A stretch of 12,275 nucleotides of DNA from an uncultured Collinsella sp. (GTDB taxonomy: Bacteria > Actinomycetota > Coriobacteriia > Coriobacteriales > Coriobacteriaceae). This document shows, piece by piece, positions 1 to 5,786 of this stretch. Within the stretch, counting starts at the first letter, position 1. Every line of letters begins with the position of its first letter. The DNA lies in the NCBI GenBank assembly GCA_900759045.1, contig CAAETU010000065.1, forward strand, positions 1 through 12,275, given 5' to 3'. A program made the position numbers and the translations under genes. The notes under the pieces were generated by a model. That model was not told the origin of the DNA. It made no database searches and saw only the letters and a program-made list of their open reading frames with translations.

Positions 1-684
1 CACCAGCATTATCAGAGCCTGCAAGATCAGGCATACAACGCATTGCGCTCCAAGATCATCTATGCCGAGCTCAAGCCCGGCACGCGCCTTTCGGCGATTG
101 GTCTGGAAAAAGAGACAGGAATCGGGCGTACGCCCATTCGCGAATCCTTTGTGCGCCTGCGCGAGCAGGAGCTGGTCGAAACACGTCCCAAAAGCGGCAC
201 CTACGTTTCTAAGATCAGCATGGAACACGCCGAGAATGCCTGTTTCTTGCGCGAAAAGCTCGAAAGAAGCGTACTCATTAAATGTTGTTCGGCTGCTACG
301 CCCGAGCAAAAGCAGCTGCTTGAGCAGATTCTTGCCGAGTCCGAGTCGCTCGACCATAGCGAAACGCGTCGCTTTTTCGATCTGGACAACCTGTTCCATG
401 AGACGTGTTTTGAGATTGCCGGCCGCCACATGTTGTGGGATTGGATGAAGAGCGTCAATACGCATTTTGAGCGATACAACTGGTTGCGTATGGTCTCGCA
501 GGATCTGGATTGGGAGCCGATTCGTCGGCAGCATCGCCGGATTCTCGAGGCCATTAAAAAGGGCGATACCGACACGGCGAGCTATCTGGCCGAGACACAC
601 CTGCACCTGATGCCCGAGGAGCAGGGCCCGGTTATCGCCTTACATCCTGACTATTTTGAGCTGTCCAAGGATTCGGCCATCTAA
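1..684 (+). CDS. GntR-family transcriptional regulator, FCD (FadR-type) subfamily, 5' end outside window
   Basis: The frame is open from the first base, so the gene starts upstream; 227 residues are visible and a TTG at 43 is not the real start. The N-terminal winged helix is nearly complete: it begins within helix 1 (YQSLQDQAYNALRSKII), continues through GTRLS, and has the recognition helix at about residues 35-58 with the family hallmark RTPIRESFVRL. The FCD ligand domain follows (about 75-210) and shows the usual metal/ligand set, D129-x3-H133, H178 and H200. FCD proteins bind small carboxylates such as sugar acids and repress or activate catabolic operons. It converges on the kdgK-eda operon and may sense a hexuronate or its derivative, but that link is context only. 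It ends with TAA at 682-684. The family call is firm; the ligand is unknown. Confidence 0.9.
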   Translation, partial: HQHYQSLQDQAYNALRSKIIYAELKPGTRLSAIGLEKETGIGRTPIRESFVRLREQELVETRPKSGTYVSKISMEHAENACFLREKLERSVLIKCCSAATPEQKQLLEQILAESESLDHSETRRFFDLDNLFHETCFEIAGRHMLWDWMKSVNTHFERYNWLRMVSQDLDWEPIRRQHRRILEAIKKGDTDTASYLAETHLHLMPEEQGPVIALHPDYFELSKDSAI

Positions 685-699
685 CTCGTCCCCTACATT

Positions 700-766
700 A
701 GTTGCGGTGAAATAGGGATTGTTTTGCGGCTCTGATGGTGTAAGCAGTCCATATTTCACCGCAACT
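700..766. repeat. Perfect 15-bp inverted repeat with 37-nt loop (REP/MITE-like)
   Basis: AGTTGCGGTGAAATA (700-714) is the exact reverse complement of TATTTCACCGCAACT (752-766). No T-tract follows the right arm, so it is not a standard intrinsic terminator. The A+T-rich inner ends and long loop fit a dispersed palindromic element. I have the impression that this arm recurs in Collinsella intergenic DNA, but that cannot be checked here. Confidence 0.7.
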
Positions 767-792
767 GCCGGGGCACATCGGGGCACGAAAAC

Positions 793-857
793 GCTGCGGC
801 GCCGCTTGGAGGAAAAGACCGGAAGCAAGGGTCCATTCCTCCAGACGGCGCCGCAGC
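793..857. repeat. 22-bp imperfect inverted repeat; possible bidirectional terminator
   Basis: The left arm (793-814) and right arm (836-857) match at 20 of 22 positions. The cores are GCTGCGGCGCCG and CGGCGCCGCAGC plus an inner GGAGGAA/TTCCTCC stem, with a 21-nt loop. AAAA lies just outside on the left (788-791) and TGTTTT just outside on the right. A flanking A-run and T-run are what a bidirectional Rho-independent terminator needs, which suits the convergent setting. Confidence 0.6.
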
Positions 858-1020
858 TGTTTTGATGGCTCGGCTTTCGTCGATGTGGCTTAGTTGAGCG
901 CGACTGTCAGCCGAGTAGACAAAGCGGCTAGGGGGCGTGTCGCTTCCATCACGTTCTATCAGCATACAAGACGTTTTCGGTTCTTGTCCGTGACGGAAAC
1001 GGCGCGCTTCCGAGCCGTTT

Positions 1021-1059
1021 TAAAAGAAAGGGGGCGAGGTCTAGGGCACACCCCCTTTC
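1021..1059 (-). terminator. Rho-independent terminator of the kdgK-eda operon
   Basis: Read on the minus strand, GAAAGGGGG (1059-1051) pairs perfectly with CCCCCTTTC (1034-1026) across a 16-nt loop and runs straight into TTTTA. It starts about 17 nt after the eda stop codon. Confidence 0.75.
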
Positions 1060-1076
1060 ACGATAGAGAGCTAAAC

Positions 1077-1718
1077 CTAGCCGCGGACCTCCTTGACGAC
1101 GTCCATGGCCTCGCGGGCGATCTGCTCGACCTTGGAGAAGTCGCCGTCGGCAAACAGGGCCGGCTTGACCATCCAGGTGCCACCGCAGGCGATGATGGCG
1201 GAGGAGCTCAGGTACTCCTCGACGTTGGCGGTGCTCACGCCGCCGGTGGGCATAAAGCGGTGACCGACAAACGGAGCGGCGAGGGCCTTGATGGTGTTCA
1301 GGCCGCCATACTGGGACGCGGGGAAGAACTTGGTGACCTTGAGGCCCAGGTTCTCGGCTGCGGTGACCTCGGAGGGGGTCACGGTGCCGGGAAGGACAGG
1401 CAGGTCGATGTCGATGCAGTGCTTCACGACGTCCTCGTTGTAACCCGGGGAGACGATGAACTTGGCACCGGCTGCGCGGGCCTGCTCAACCTGCTCGATG
1501 GTCAGGACAGTGCCGGCGCCAACGCACATCTCGGGCTCGGCCTCGGCCATAGCGGCGATGCACTCGGCGGCGCAGGCGGTGCGGAAGGTGACCTCGGCGG
1601 ACTTCATGCCAGCTGCCATAAGGGCGTGGGCGAGCGGAGCGGCGTCCTCGACCTTGTCGAGCACGACGACCGGCACGATGCCCAGGGACTCAAGCATGGT
1701 GTAGAACTGATCGAACAT
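1077..1718 (-). CDS. eda: 2-dehydro-3-deoxyphosphogluconate (KDPG) aldolase
   Basis: Cytosolic class I aldolase that cleaves KDPG to pyruvate and glyceraldehyde-3-phosphate. The 213-residue product has the family's usual length and one TIM barrel. Visible motifs are the catalytic acid in AEVTFRT (Glu42), GAGTV (67-71), the Schiff-base lysine Lys130 in TKFFPAS, and the phosphate-binding PTGGV (157-161). I chose the ATG at 1716-1718 because GAAAGGAA sits just upstream and the protein then begins MFDQFYTML like relatives; a longer frame to 1763 lacks homologous sequence. It lies downstream of kdgK on the same strand across a 253-bp hairpin-rich spacer. A strong terminator follows it. Role in uronate/pectin or gluconate breakdown is inferred from the pairing with kdgK. 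Confidence 0.95.
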   Translation of the reverse strand: MFDQFYTMLESLGIVPVVVLDKVEDAAPLAHALMAAGMKSAEVTFRTACAAECIAAMAEAEPEMCVGAGTVLTIEQVEQARAAGAKFIVSPGYNEDVVKHCIDIDLPVLPGTVTPSEVTAAENLGLKVTKFFPASQYGGLNTIKALAAPFVGHRFMPTGGVSTANVEEYLSSSAIIACGGTWMVKPALFADGDFSKVEQIAREAMDVVKEVRG

Positions 1719-1768
1719 GATGTTCCTTTCGATGTGTGGCGCGCATGGGCGCGTGATTGCCAAATGTG

Positions 1769-1849
1769 CTGGTCAGGAGCCGATTTTGGATTGGTTATCG
1801 GAGGCACTGCTTGGGGTTCAAGCAATTCCAAAACCGGCTGCTCGACCAG
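1769..1849 (-). repeat. Long imperfect hairpin in the kdgK-eda spacer
   Basis: CTGGTC (1769-1774) pairs with GACCAG (1844-1849). Inside it, AGCCGATTTTGGA (1778-1790) pairs with TCCAAAACCGGCT (1827-1839). In the minus-strand transcript the single mismatch becomes a G-U pair, so the RNA stem is continuous for 13 pairs. It lies about 50 nt upstream of the eda start. Possible roles are mRNA processing or stability, attenuation, or a dispersed palindrome. Confidence 0.55.
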
Positions 1850-1866
1850 TCATGTAGGGAATGCCA

Positions 1867-1898
1867 GGCAAAACCGGAATGGGACTGGTGGTTTTGCC
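1867..1898 (-). terminator. Second hairpin in the kdgK-eda spacer
   Basis: GGCAAAACC (1867-1875) and GGTTTTGCC (1890-1898) are exact reverse complements with a 14-nt loop. There is no T-tract on the minus strand, so full termination is doubtful; a pause or RNA stability element is equally possible. Confidence 0.4.
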
Positions 1899-1917
1899 CG
1901 GCCGGAGGAATCGGGGA

Positions 1918-1957
1918 GCGGGCCGCAGGGGTATGGGATTGGAAAGCTGCGGCCCGC
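1918..1957 (-). terminator. GC-rich hairpin just after kdgK
   Basis: GCGGGCCGCAG (1918-1928) pairs perfectly with CTGCGGCCCGC (1947-1957), with an 18-nt loop. It begins 14 nt downstream of the kdgK stop. It lacks a U-tract, so it may be a 3' stability hairpin or partial terminator that lowers eda relative to kdgK. Confidence 0.5.
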
Positions 1958-1971
1958 GGAATGGAGACGGA

Positions 1972-3006
1972 CTAGCGCGCGACTCGGGTGCCACCGTCGG
2001 CGGCGTTTGCCACGGCGGCAATCTCGTCTGCGGTCACCAAGTTGGAATCGCCCTTGATGGCGAGCTTGAGGATCGAGGCTGCAATCGCGTAGTTGACGGC
2101 ATCCTGCGGGTCAAAGTCGTTAATGAGGGCATGGACGAGGCCGGCGTTGAAAGCGTCGCCGGCGGCAACGCCCTCGAGTACGTGCACGTCGTGAGCGGGG
2201 GAGAACCAGTGCTCGCCGCTCTCGGCGTCAAAGAGCATGCCCATCCAGATGGAGCGCTCGACGCAGGAGATGTTGCGGACGACCGAGGCGACCTTCTTGC
2301 AGCCGTACTCGGCGCAGATCTGGCGGGCCATCTCGACGTAGGTGTCGCGCTCTTCGATGCCGTGGGCAAGGGAGCCAGAGACGCAGGTCATGCCAAGGCC
2401 GGCAGGCGCGTCCTCGTCATTGGCGATGCAGATGTCGACGAGCGGCAGGAGTTCCTTCATGGTGGCCTGCGACTTCTCGGGCGACCACATCTTGCCGCGA
2501 TAATTCACGTCGCACACGGTCGTGATGCCCTTGGCGCGGCAGGCGGTGAGGGCATCCTTGCAGGCGGCAGCCATCTCATCGGAGACGGCGGGGGTCACGC
2601 CGGAGAAATAGAAGACATCGATGCCCTTGAGGATCTCGTCCCAGTTAAAGACGTCGCGCTTGGCCATGTTGATGGCAGAGTACTTGCGGTCGTAGACGCA
2701 GCCGTTGCCGCGCTGCGAGGCACCGACCTCAAACACATAGGAGCCAAGACGGTCGCCCTGACGCACGACGCGCGTTGTGTCGACGCCGTAGGCCTTCAGC
2801 GAGCGCAGCGCGCACTCGCCTAGGCGGTTGGCCGGGACAACGGAGACGTAAGCGGCCTTGTCGCCTTGGTAAGCCAGAGAAAGCGCGGTGTTTGCCTCGG
2901 CGCCGCCGTAGCGGACATCAAACTCGGTCGCCTGCTCAATGCGCAGATGGTCTTTGGGCGAGAGCCTCATCATGATCTCGCCGAAGGTAAGAACCGTTTT
3001 ACCCAT
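1972..3006 (-). CDS. kdgK: 2-keto-3-deoxygluconate kinase, PfkB/ribokinase family
   Basis: Cytosolic ATP-dependent sugar kinase, 344 residues, expected to phosphorylate KDG to KDPG, the substrate of the adjacent eda product. The N-terminus TFGEIMMRLSP and the GGAEAN motif (34-39) are typical of KDG kinases within PfkB. The C-terminal PfkB signature AAGDAFNAG (281-289) supplies the catalytic base Asp284 and the anion hole. DVNYRGKMWS (166-175) matches the substrate/hinge region seen in KDG kinases. The start is the ATG at 3004-3006 with AAGGAG 10 nt before it; an in-frame extension to 3096 covers the untranslated leader. It is the first gene of an operon with eda and is divergent from a LacI regulator. 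Confidence is high for the family and good for the substrate because of eda. Confidence 0.9.
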   Translation of the reverse strand: MGKTVLTFGEIMMRLSPKDHLRIEQATEFDVRYGGAEANTALSLAYQGDKAAYVSVVPANRLGECALRSLKAYGVDTTRVVRQGDRLGSYVFEVGASQRGNGCVYDRKYSAINMAKRDVFNWDEILKGIDVFYFSGVTPAVSDEMAAACKDALTACRAKGITTVCDVNYRGKMWSPEKSQATMKELLPLVDICIANDEDAPAGLGMTCVSGSLAHGIEERDTYVEMARQICAEYGCKKVASVVRNISCVERSIWMGMLFDAESGEHWFSPAHDVHVLEGVAAGDAFNAGLVHALINDFDPQDAVNYAIAASILKLAIKGDSNLVTADEIAAVANAADGGTRVAR

Positions 3007-3049
3007 GGTCGCGCAGCTCCTTCTTGCTCGTGCGTACACCTTTGATATG

Positions 3050-3107
3050 GCGTTGGCACGGAGGTGCCAAGACGGTAGGGTACATCTTTGCACCACCGTG
3101 CCAACGC
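3050..3107 (-). promoter_or_regulatory. 12-bp perfect inverted repeat in the kdgK leader
   Basis: GCGTTGGCACGG (3050-3061) and CCGTGCCAACGC (3096-3107) are exact reverse complements. The inner GGCAC (3055-3059) can instead pair with a nearer GTGCC (3064-3068), giving two mutually exclusive stems. The element lies inside the presumed 5' untranslated leader of kdgK, about 45 nt above its start codon. It could be a cis-acting RNA switch, a leader stability stem or a protein-binding dyad. Confidence 0.5.
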
Positions 3108-3111
3108 TTGC

Positions 3112-3138
3112 CGAAATCGGTTTACGAAATCGGTTTCG
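3112..3138. promoter_or_regulatory. Tandem LacI-type operators
   Basis: CGAAATCGGTTT occurs at 3112-3123 and again at 3125-3136, a 13-bp period. The second copy extends to CGAAATCGGTTTCG, a near-palindrome (12 of 14 positions) with the central CG step typical of LacI-family operators. They lie between the divergent kdgK and LacI-family genes, just downstream of the proposed kdgK transcription start. Binding there would repress kdgK-eda and probably the regulator itself. Confidence 0.6.
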
Positions 3139-3144
3139 TTTCGA

Positions 3145-3176
3145 GTTGTAGTATACTCATCTACAACGTTTTGCAA
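3145..3176. promoter_or_regulatory. Divergent promoter with overlapping GTTGTAG dyad
   Basis: AGTATACT (3150-3157) is self-complementary and supplies a TATACT -10 box in both directions. On the minus strand TTGCAA (3176-3171) sits 15 nt above it as a plausible -35 for kdgK. On the plus strand no good -35 is seen. GTTGTAG (3145-3151) and CTACAAC (3161-3167) form a perfect 7-bp dyad around the -10, so a dimeric regulator there would block both promoters. The dyad differs from the LacI-type operators and could be a GntR/FCD site. Confidence 0.5.
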
Positions 3177-3241
3177 GCGAGATTTTTAAAAAAATGCCTA
3201 AAATGGCTCAGACCGCCGACAATTGGGAAACGGGGTGCGTT

Positions 3242-4264
3242 ATGGCGCAGATGAGAATCAAGGACATTGCCGCCGAGGCGGGCGTGAGTCCGGCCACGGT
3301 CTCGCGCTATCTCAACAACCGCCCCGGGCAAATGACCGAGGAAACCCGTGCTCGCATCGCGGCGGTTATCGAGCGCACTGGCTATCGCCCGCGTGCCGCC
3401 GCGCGCAATCTGCGCAGCTCGCGCACCAACCTCATTGGCGTGATCCTGGCCGACATCGCCAACCCGTTCTCCAGCGCTATGCTCGAGGGCCTTTCCGCCA
3501 GTGCCGCCGCGCGCGGCTGCTCGCTCATGACGGCCATTAGCGGCAACGATCCCGCCAAGGAGGCCGAGTCGCTCACCAGACTTATCGATGCCGGCGTGGA
3601 CGGTCTGGTCGTCAACACCTGCGGAGGCAATGACGAGGCGATTGCCGCGGCAGCGGGACGTCTGCCTGTTGTGCTGCTCGACCGCGACGTTGCCGACGGC
3701 GGTGTCGACCTGGTGACATCTAACAACCGTGAGCTGGTCGCTGGCTTGGTAGACGAGCTCGCCGCTGCGGGCTGTGAGCGCCTGTGCCTGCTCACCGAGG
3801 CGAGCGACGACAGCCCCGTCCGTCGCGAGCGTGCCGAGGCCTTTGCCGACGAACTTTCGCGACGCGGCCTTGCGGGTGAGGTCGTCACTCTGGCCGACGG
3901 TGGCGCCTCGGGCGTTGGCCGTTTGGACGAGACCATCCGCGGCTATGCAGGTAAAAAGCTCGGCCTCATTGCCGTCAACGGCCTGGTCTTTCTGCGCCTG
4001 ACCGAGGCACTGGCACAATTGGGACCGTCGTTGCCGGCGGGTCTCAAGATCGCAACGTTTGACGACTATCCCTGGAATCACGTGCTCTTTGGCGGCGTGA
4101 CCACGGCCGCGCAAGACACCCTTACCATCGCCGAGCGCGTGGTCGAGCGCCTGTCCGAGCGCATCGACGTCGTCACCACCACGGTGGGCGAGGCCGCAAA
4201 GCTCGCCCCCAAGCGTATCGAGGTCCCCGGCCACATCGAACACCGCGCCTCGACCTCTCGCTAG
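3242..4264 (+). CDS. LacI-family transcriptional regulator (probable KDG-operon repressor)
   Basis: A 340-residue protein of usual LacI/GalR length. The N-terminal helix-turn-helix IKDIAAEAGVSPATVSRYL (about 6-24) and hinge (RNLRSSRTNLIGVI, 55-68) are followed by a periplasmic-binding-protein-like effector domain with the ILADIANPFSS motif. I prefer the ATG at 3242, with a GGGG stretch 7 nt upstream; the ATG at 3251 is also possible. ATGs at 3194 and 3203 lack ribosome binding sites and add a non-homologous tail. It is divergent from kdgK-eda with LacI-type operators between, the arrangement of local KdgR-type repressors, so the effector is probably KDG or KDPG (inference). Confidence 0.88.
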   Translation: MAQMRIKDIAAEAGVSPATVSRYLNNRPGQMTEETRARIAAVIERTGYRPRAAARNLRSSRTNLIGVILADIANPFSSAMLEGLSASAAARGCSLMTAISGNDPAKEAESLTRLIDAGVDGLVVNTCGGNDEAIAAAAGRLPVVLLDRDVADGGVDLVTSNNRELVAGLVDELAAAGCERLCLLTEASDDSPVRRERAEAFADELSRRGLAGEVVTLADGGASGVGRLDETIRGYAGKKLGLIAVNGLVFLRLTEALAQLGPSLPAGLKIATFDDYPWNHVLFGGVTTAAQDTLTIAERVVERLSERIDVVTTTVGEAAKLAPKRIEVPGHIEHRASTSR

Positions 4265-4317
4265 CCGCTCGTTCGCAACGGCCTGTTCGCACACGTTTTT
4301 TGAGCGCTTGATACGCT

Positions 4318-4363
4318 TTAACCCTGCGGAAACATTTTTCTGCGATAGTATCTGCGATATAGA
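4318..4363 (+). promoter_or_regulatory. glnA upstream region: GlnR-box-like sequence and direct repeat
   Basis: TTAAC (4318-4322), six bases, then GAAAC (4329-4333) fits the actinobacterial GlnR half-site pattern gTnAC-n6-GAAAC at all strongly conserved positions. Downstream, TCTGCGATA is repeated at 4339-4347 and 4351-4359 with a 12-bp period and overlaps possible -10 boxes (TAGTAT 4346-4351, TATAGA 4358-4363). No convincing -35 is visible. Only one GlnR-like box is clear, whereas strong GlnR targets usually carry two. Confidence 0.4.
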
Positions 4364-4398
4364 CCAGTCGAAACCCGCCCGAAAGAAAGGGGAGCGAC

Positions 4399-5736
4399 AT
4401 GAACCAGCAGAACATCGATTACGTACTCCGCTCCGTAGAGCAGCGTGACATCCGCTTTGTGCGTCTGTGGTTTGTCGACATTCTCGGCCGCCTCAAGAAC
4501 TTTGCCATTAGCCCCGAGGACCTCGAGGTCGCTTTTGAGGAGGGTATTGGCTTTGACGGCTCCGCCATCGAGGGCTTTGCCACGCCCGAGGAAGCCGACA
4601 TGCTGGCGTTTCCCGATGCTTCGACCTTCCAGATTCTGCCGTGGCGTCCGAGCCACAACGGCGTTGCCCGCGTGTTCTGCGATGTGTGCACCCCCGATCG
4701 CAAGCCGTTTGCCGGCGATCCGCGCGATGCCCTGCGCCGCATGTTCCGCAAGGCCGAGAAGGTTGGCTACCTGCTCAACGTGGGTGCCGAGCTGGAGTAT
4801 TACTACTTCCCCGACGAGCACACGCCCGAGCCGCTCGACAACGTGGGCTACTTCGATCTTTCGGTGAGCGATGCCGCCCGCGACCTGCGTCGCAACACGG
4901 TCCTCACGCTCGAGAAGATGTCCGTGCCCGTGGAGTACACCTTCCACGCCGCCGGCCGCTCGCAGCACGGCATGAGCCTGCGCCACGCCGAGGCCCTGAG
5001 CATGTCCGACGCCATCACCACGGCCAAACTCATCATTAAGCAGCAGGCCTACGAGAGCGGTTGCCACGCCTCCTTTATGCCCAAGCCGTTGGCGGGCGAG
5101 GACGGCAGCGCTATGTTCCTGTGCCAGTCGCTATTCGATCACGACGGCAACAACGTCTTTTGGGGCGAGGACGACGAGAGGTACCACCTTTCCGATATCG
5201 CCAAGCACTACATGGCCGGCATCTTGGCGCACGCGCGCGAGATCAGCGCCATCACCAACCCCACGGTCAACTCGTACAAGCGCATCACCACGGGCGGCGA
5301 CTCCGTGCCGCAGTACGCCACGTGGGGCCTGCGCAACCGCGCGAGCATGGTCCGCATCCCGGTCTACAAGCCCGGCAAGCAGCTGTCCACGCGCATCGAG
5401 CTGCGCAGTCCCGATCCCATGGCCAACCCGTACCTGGTCAACGCCGTCACGCTGGCGGCTGGTCTGGACGGCATTGAGCGCAAGCTGGAGCTCCCGCCCG
5501 AGGCCACGGCCGAGACGCTCAAGCTTACCGACCGCCAGATGGTCGAGGCCGGCTACACGCCGCTGCCGCGTTCGCTCAAAGAGGCGCTCGACGTGTTTGA
5601 GGACTCGCAGTTTATGAAGGATGCCCTCGGCGAGCATATCCACAGCTTCTTCCTCAAAAAGAAGCGCGACGAGTGGCATAAGTTTGAGTCTACGATCACT
5701 GAGTGGGAGATCAAGCACTACCTGGCGAACTCCTAA
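4399..5736 (+). CDS. glnA: Glutamine synthetase type I homologue with a degenerate metal site
   Basis: A 445-residue protein, full GSI-alpha length, with AAAGGGGAG before the ATG. The GS beta-grasp domain comes first with FDGSAIEGF (52-60, latch Asp53), then the catalytic barrel with GAELEYYYF (Glu131, Glu133), FMPKP (226-230), NPTVNSYKR (287-295), RNRASMVRIP (312-321) and RIELRSPDP (Glu334, Arg336). No adenylylation tyrosine is present near KLELPPE. Unusually, the segment normally reading HEVAPGQHE has Ala184 and Gly191 where both metal-binding glutamates belong. The GSGMH motif reads GSAMF, so the metal-ligand His is Phe240. The flap motif PGYEAP is altered to TGGDSVP. Canonical ATP-dependent glutamate-ammonia ligase activity is therefore doubtful, although it may be annotated simply as GlnA. 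It lies 50 bp upstream of a GlnR-like regulator. Confidence 0.85.
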   Translation: MNQQNIDYVLRSVEQRDIRFVRLWFVDILGRLKNFAISPEDLEVAFEEGIGFDGSAIEGFATPEEADMLAFPDASTFQILPWRPSHNGVARVFCDVCTPDRKPFAGDPRDALRRMFRKAEKVGYLLNVGAELEYYYFPDEHTPEPLDNVGYFDLSVSDAARDLRRNTVLTLEKMSVPVEYTFHAAGRSQHGMSLRHAEALSMSDAITTAKLIIKQQAYESGCHASFMPKPLAGEDGSAMFLCQSLFDHDGNNVFWGEDDERYHLSDIAKHYMAGILAHAREISAITNPTVNSYKRITTGGDSVPQYATWGLRNRASMVRIPVYKPGKQLSTRIELRSPDPMANPYLVNAVTLAAGLDGIERKLELPPEATAETLKLTDRQMVEAGYTPLPRSLKEALDVFEDSQFMKDALGEHIHSFFLKKKRDEWHKFESTITEWEIKHYLANS

Positions 5737-5786
5737 TCGCGCTGGCTTGTTCCAGTACGATTGAGCTCATTTCTTTGGAGGCCGAT

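Larger units (their letters stand above)
685..1076. other. 392-bp non-coding convergent intergenic region
   Basis: This lies between the GntR gene on + and eda on -, which converge. I find no credible coding frame or tRNA. It holds two large inverted repeats (700-766 and 793-857), a minor hairpin (AAACGGC 997-1003 with GCCGTTT 1014-1020, followed by T and AAAA) and the eda terminator (1026-1059). It also has a short direct repeat GGGGCAC around 770-786. Confidence 0.7.

Noticed and set aside
1719..1763. Longer eda start at 1763
   Set aside because: The ATG at 1718 has a good Shine-Dalgarno and gives the usual N-terminus; the extra residues look like leader sequence.
894..2057. Long plus-strand open frame (387 codons) across eda
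   Set aside because: It is antisense to eda over most of its length, has low-complexity Gly/His/Asp composition and no ribosome binding site; a GC-rich shadow.
1861..2823. Plus-strand open frame across kdgK
   Set aside because: Antisense shadow of a clear PfkB kinase, with Val/Gly/Asp-rich composition and no domain.
3194..3241. Upstream ATGs at 3194 and 3203 as start of the LacI gene
   Set aside because: No ribosome binding site, and they would add a non-homologous tail ahead of the helix-turn-helix.
3161..4294. 377-codon minus-strand frame opposite the LacI gene
   Set aside because: The plus strand encodes an unambiguous LacI protein; this frame shows only biased GC composition.
4265..4310. 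Possible terminator after the LacI gene around the T6 run (4296-4301)
   Set aside because: The only stem found nearby is four base pairs; not enough to call.
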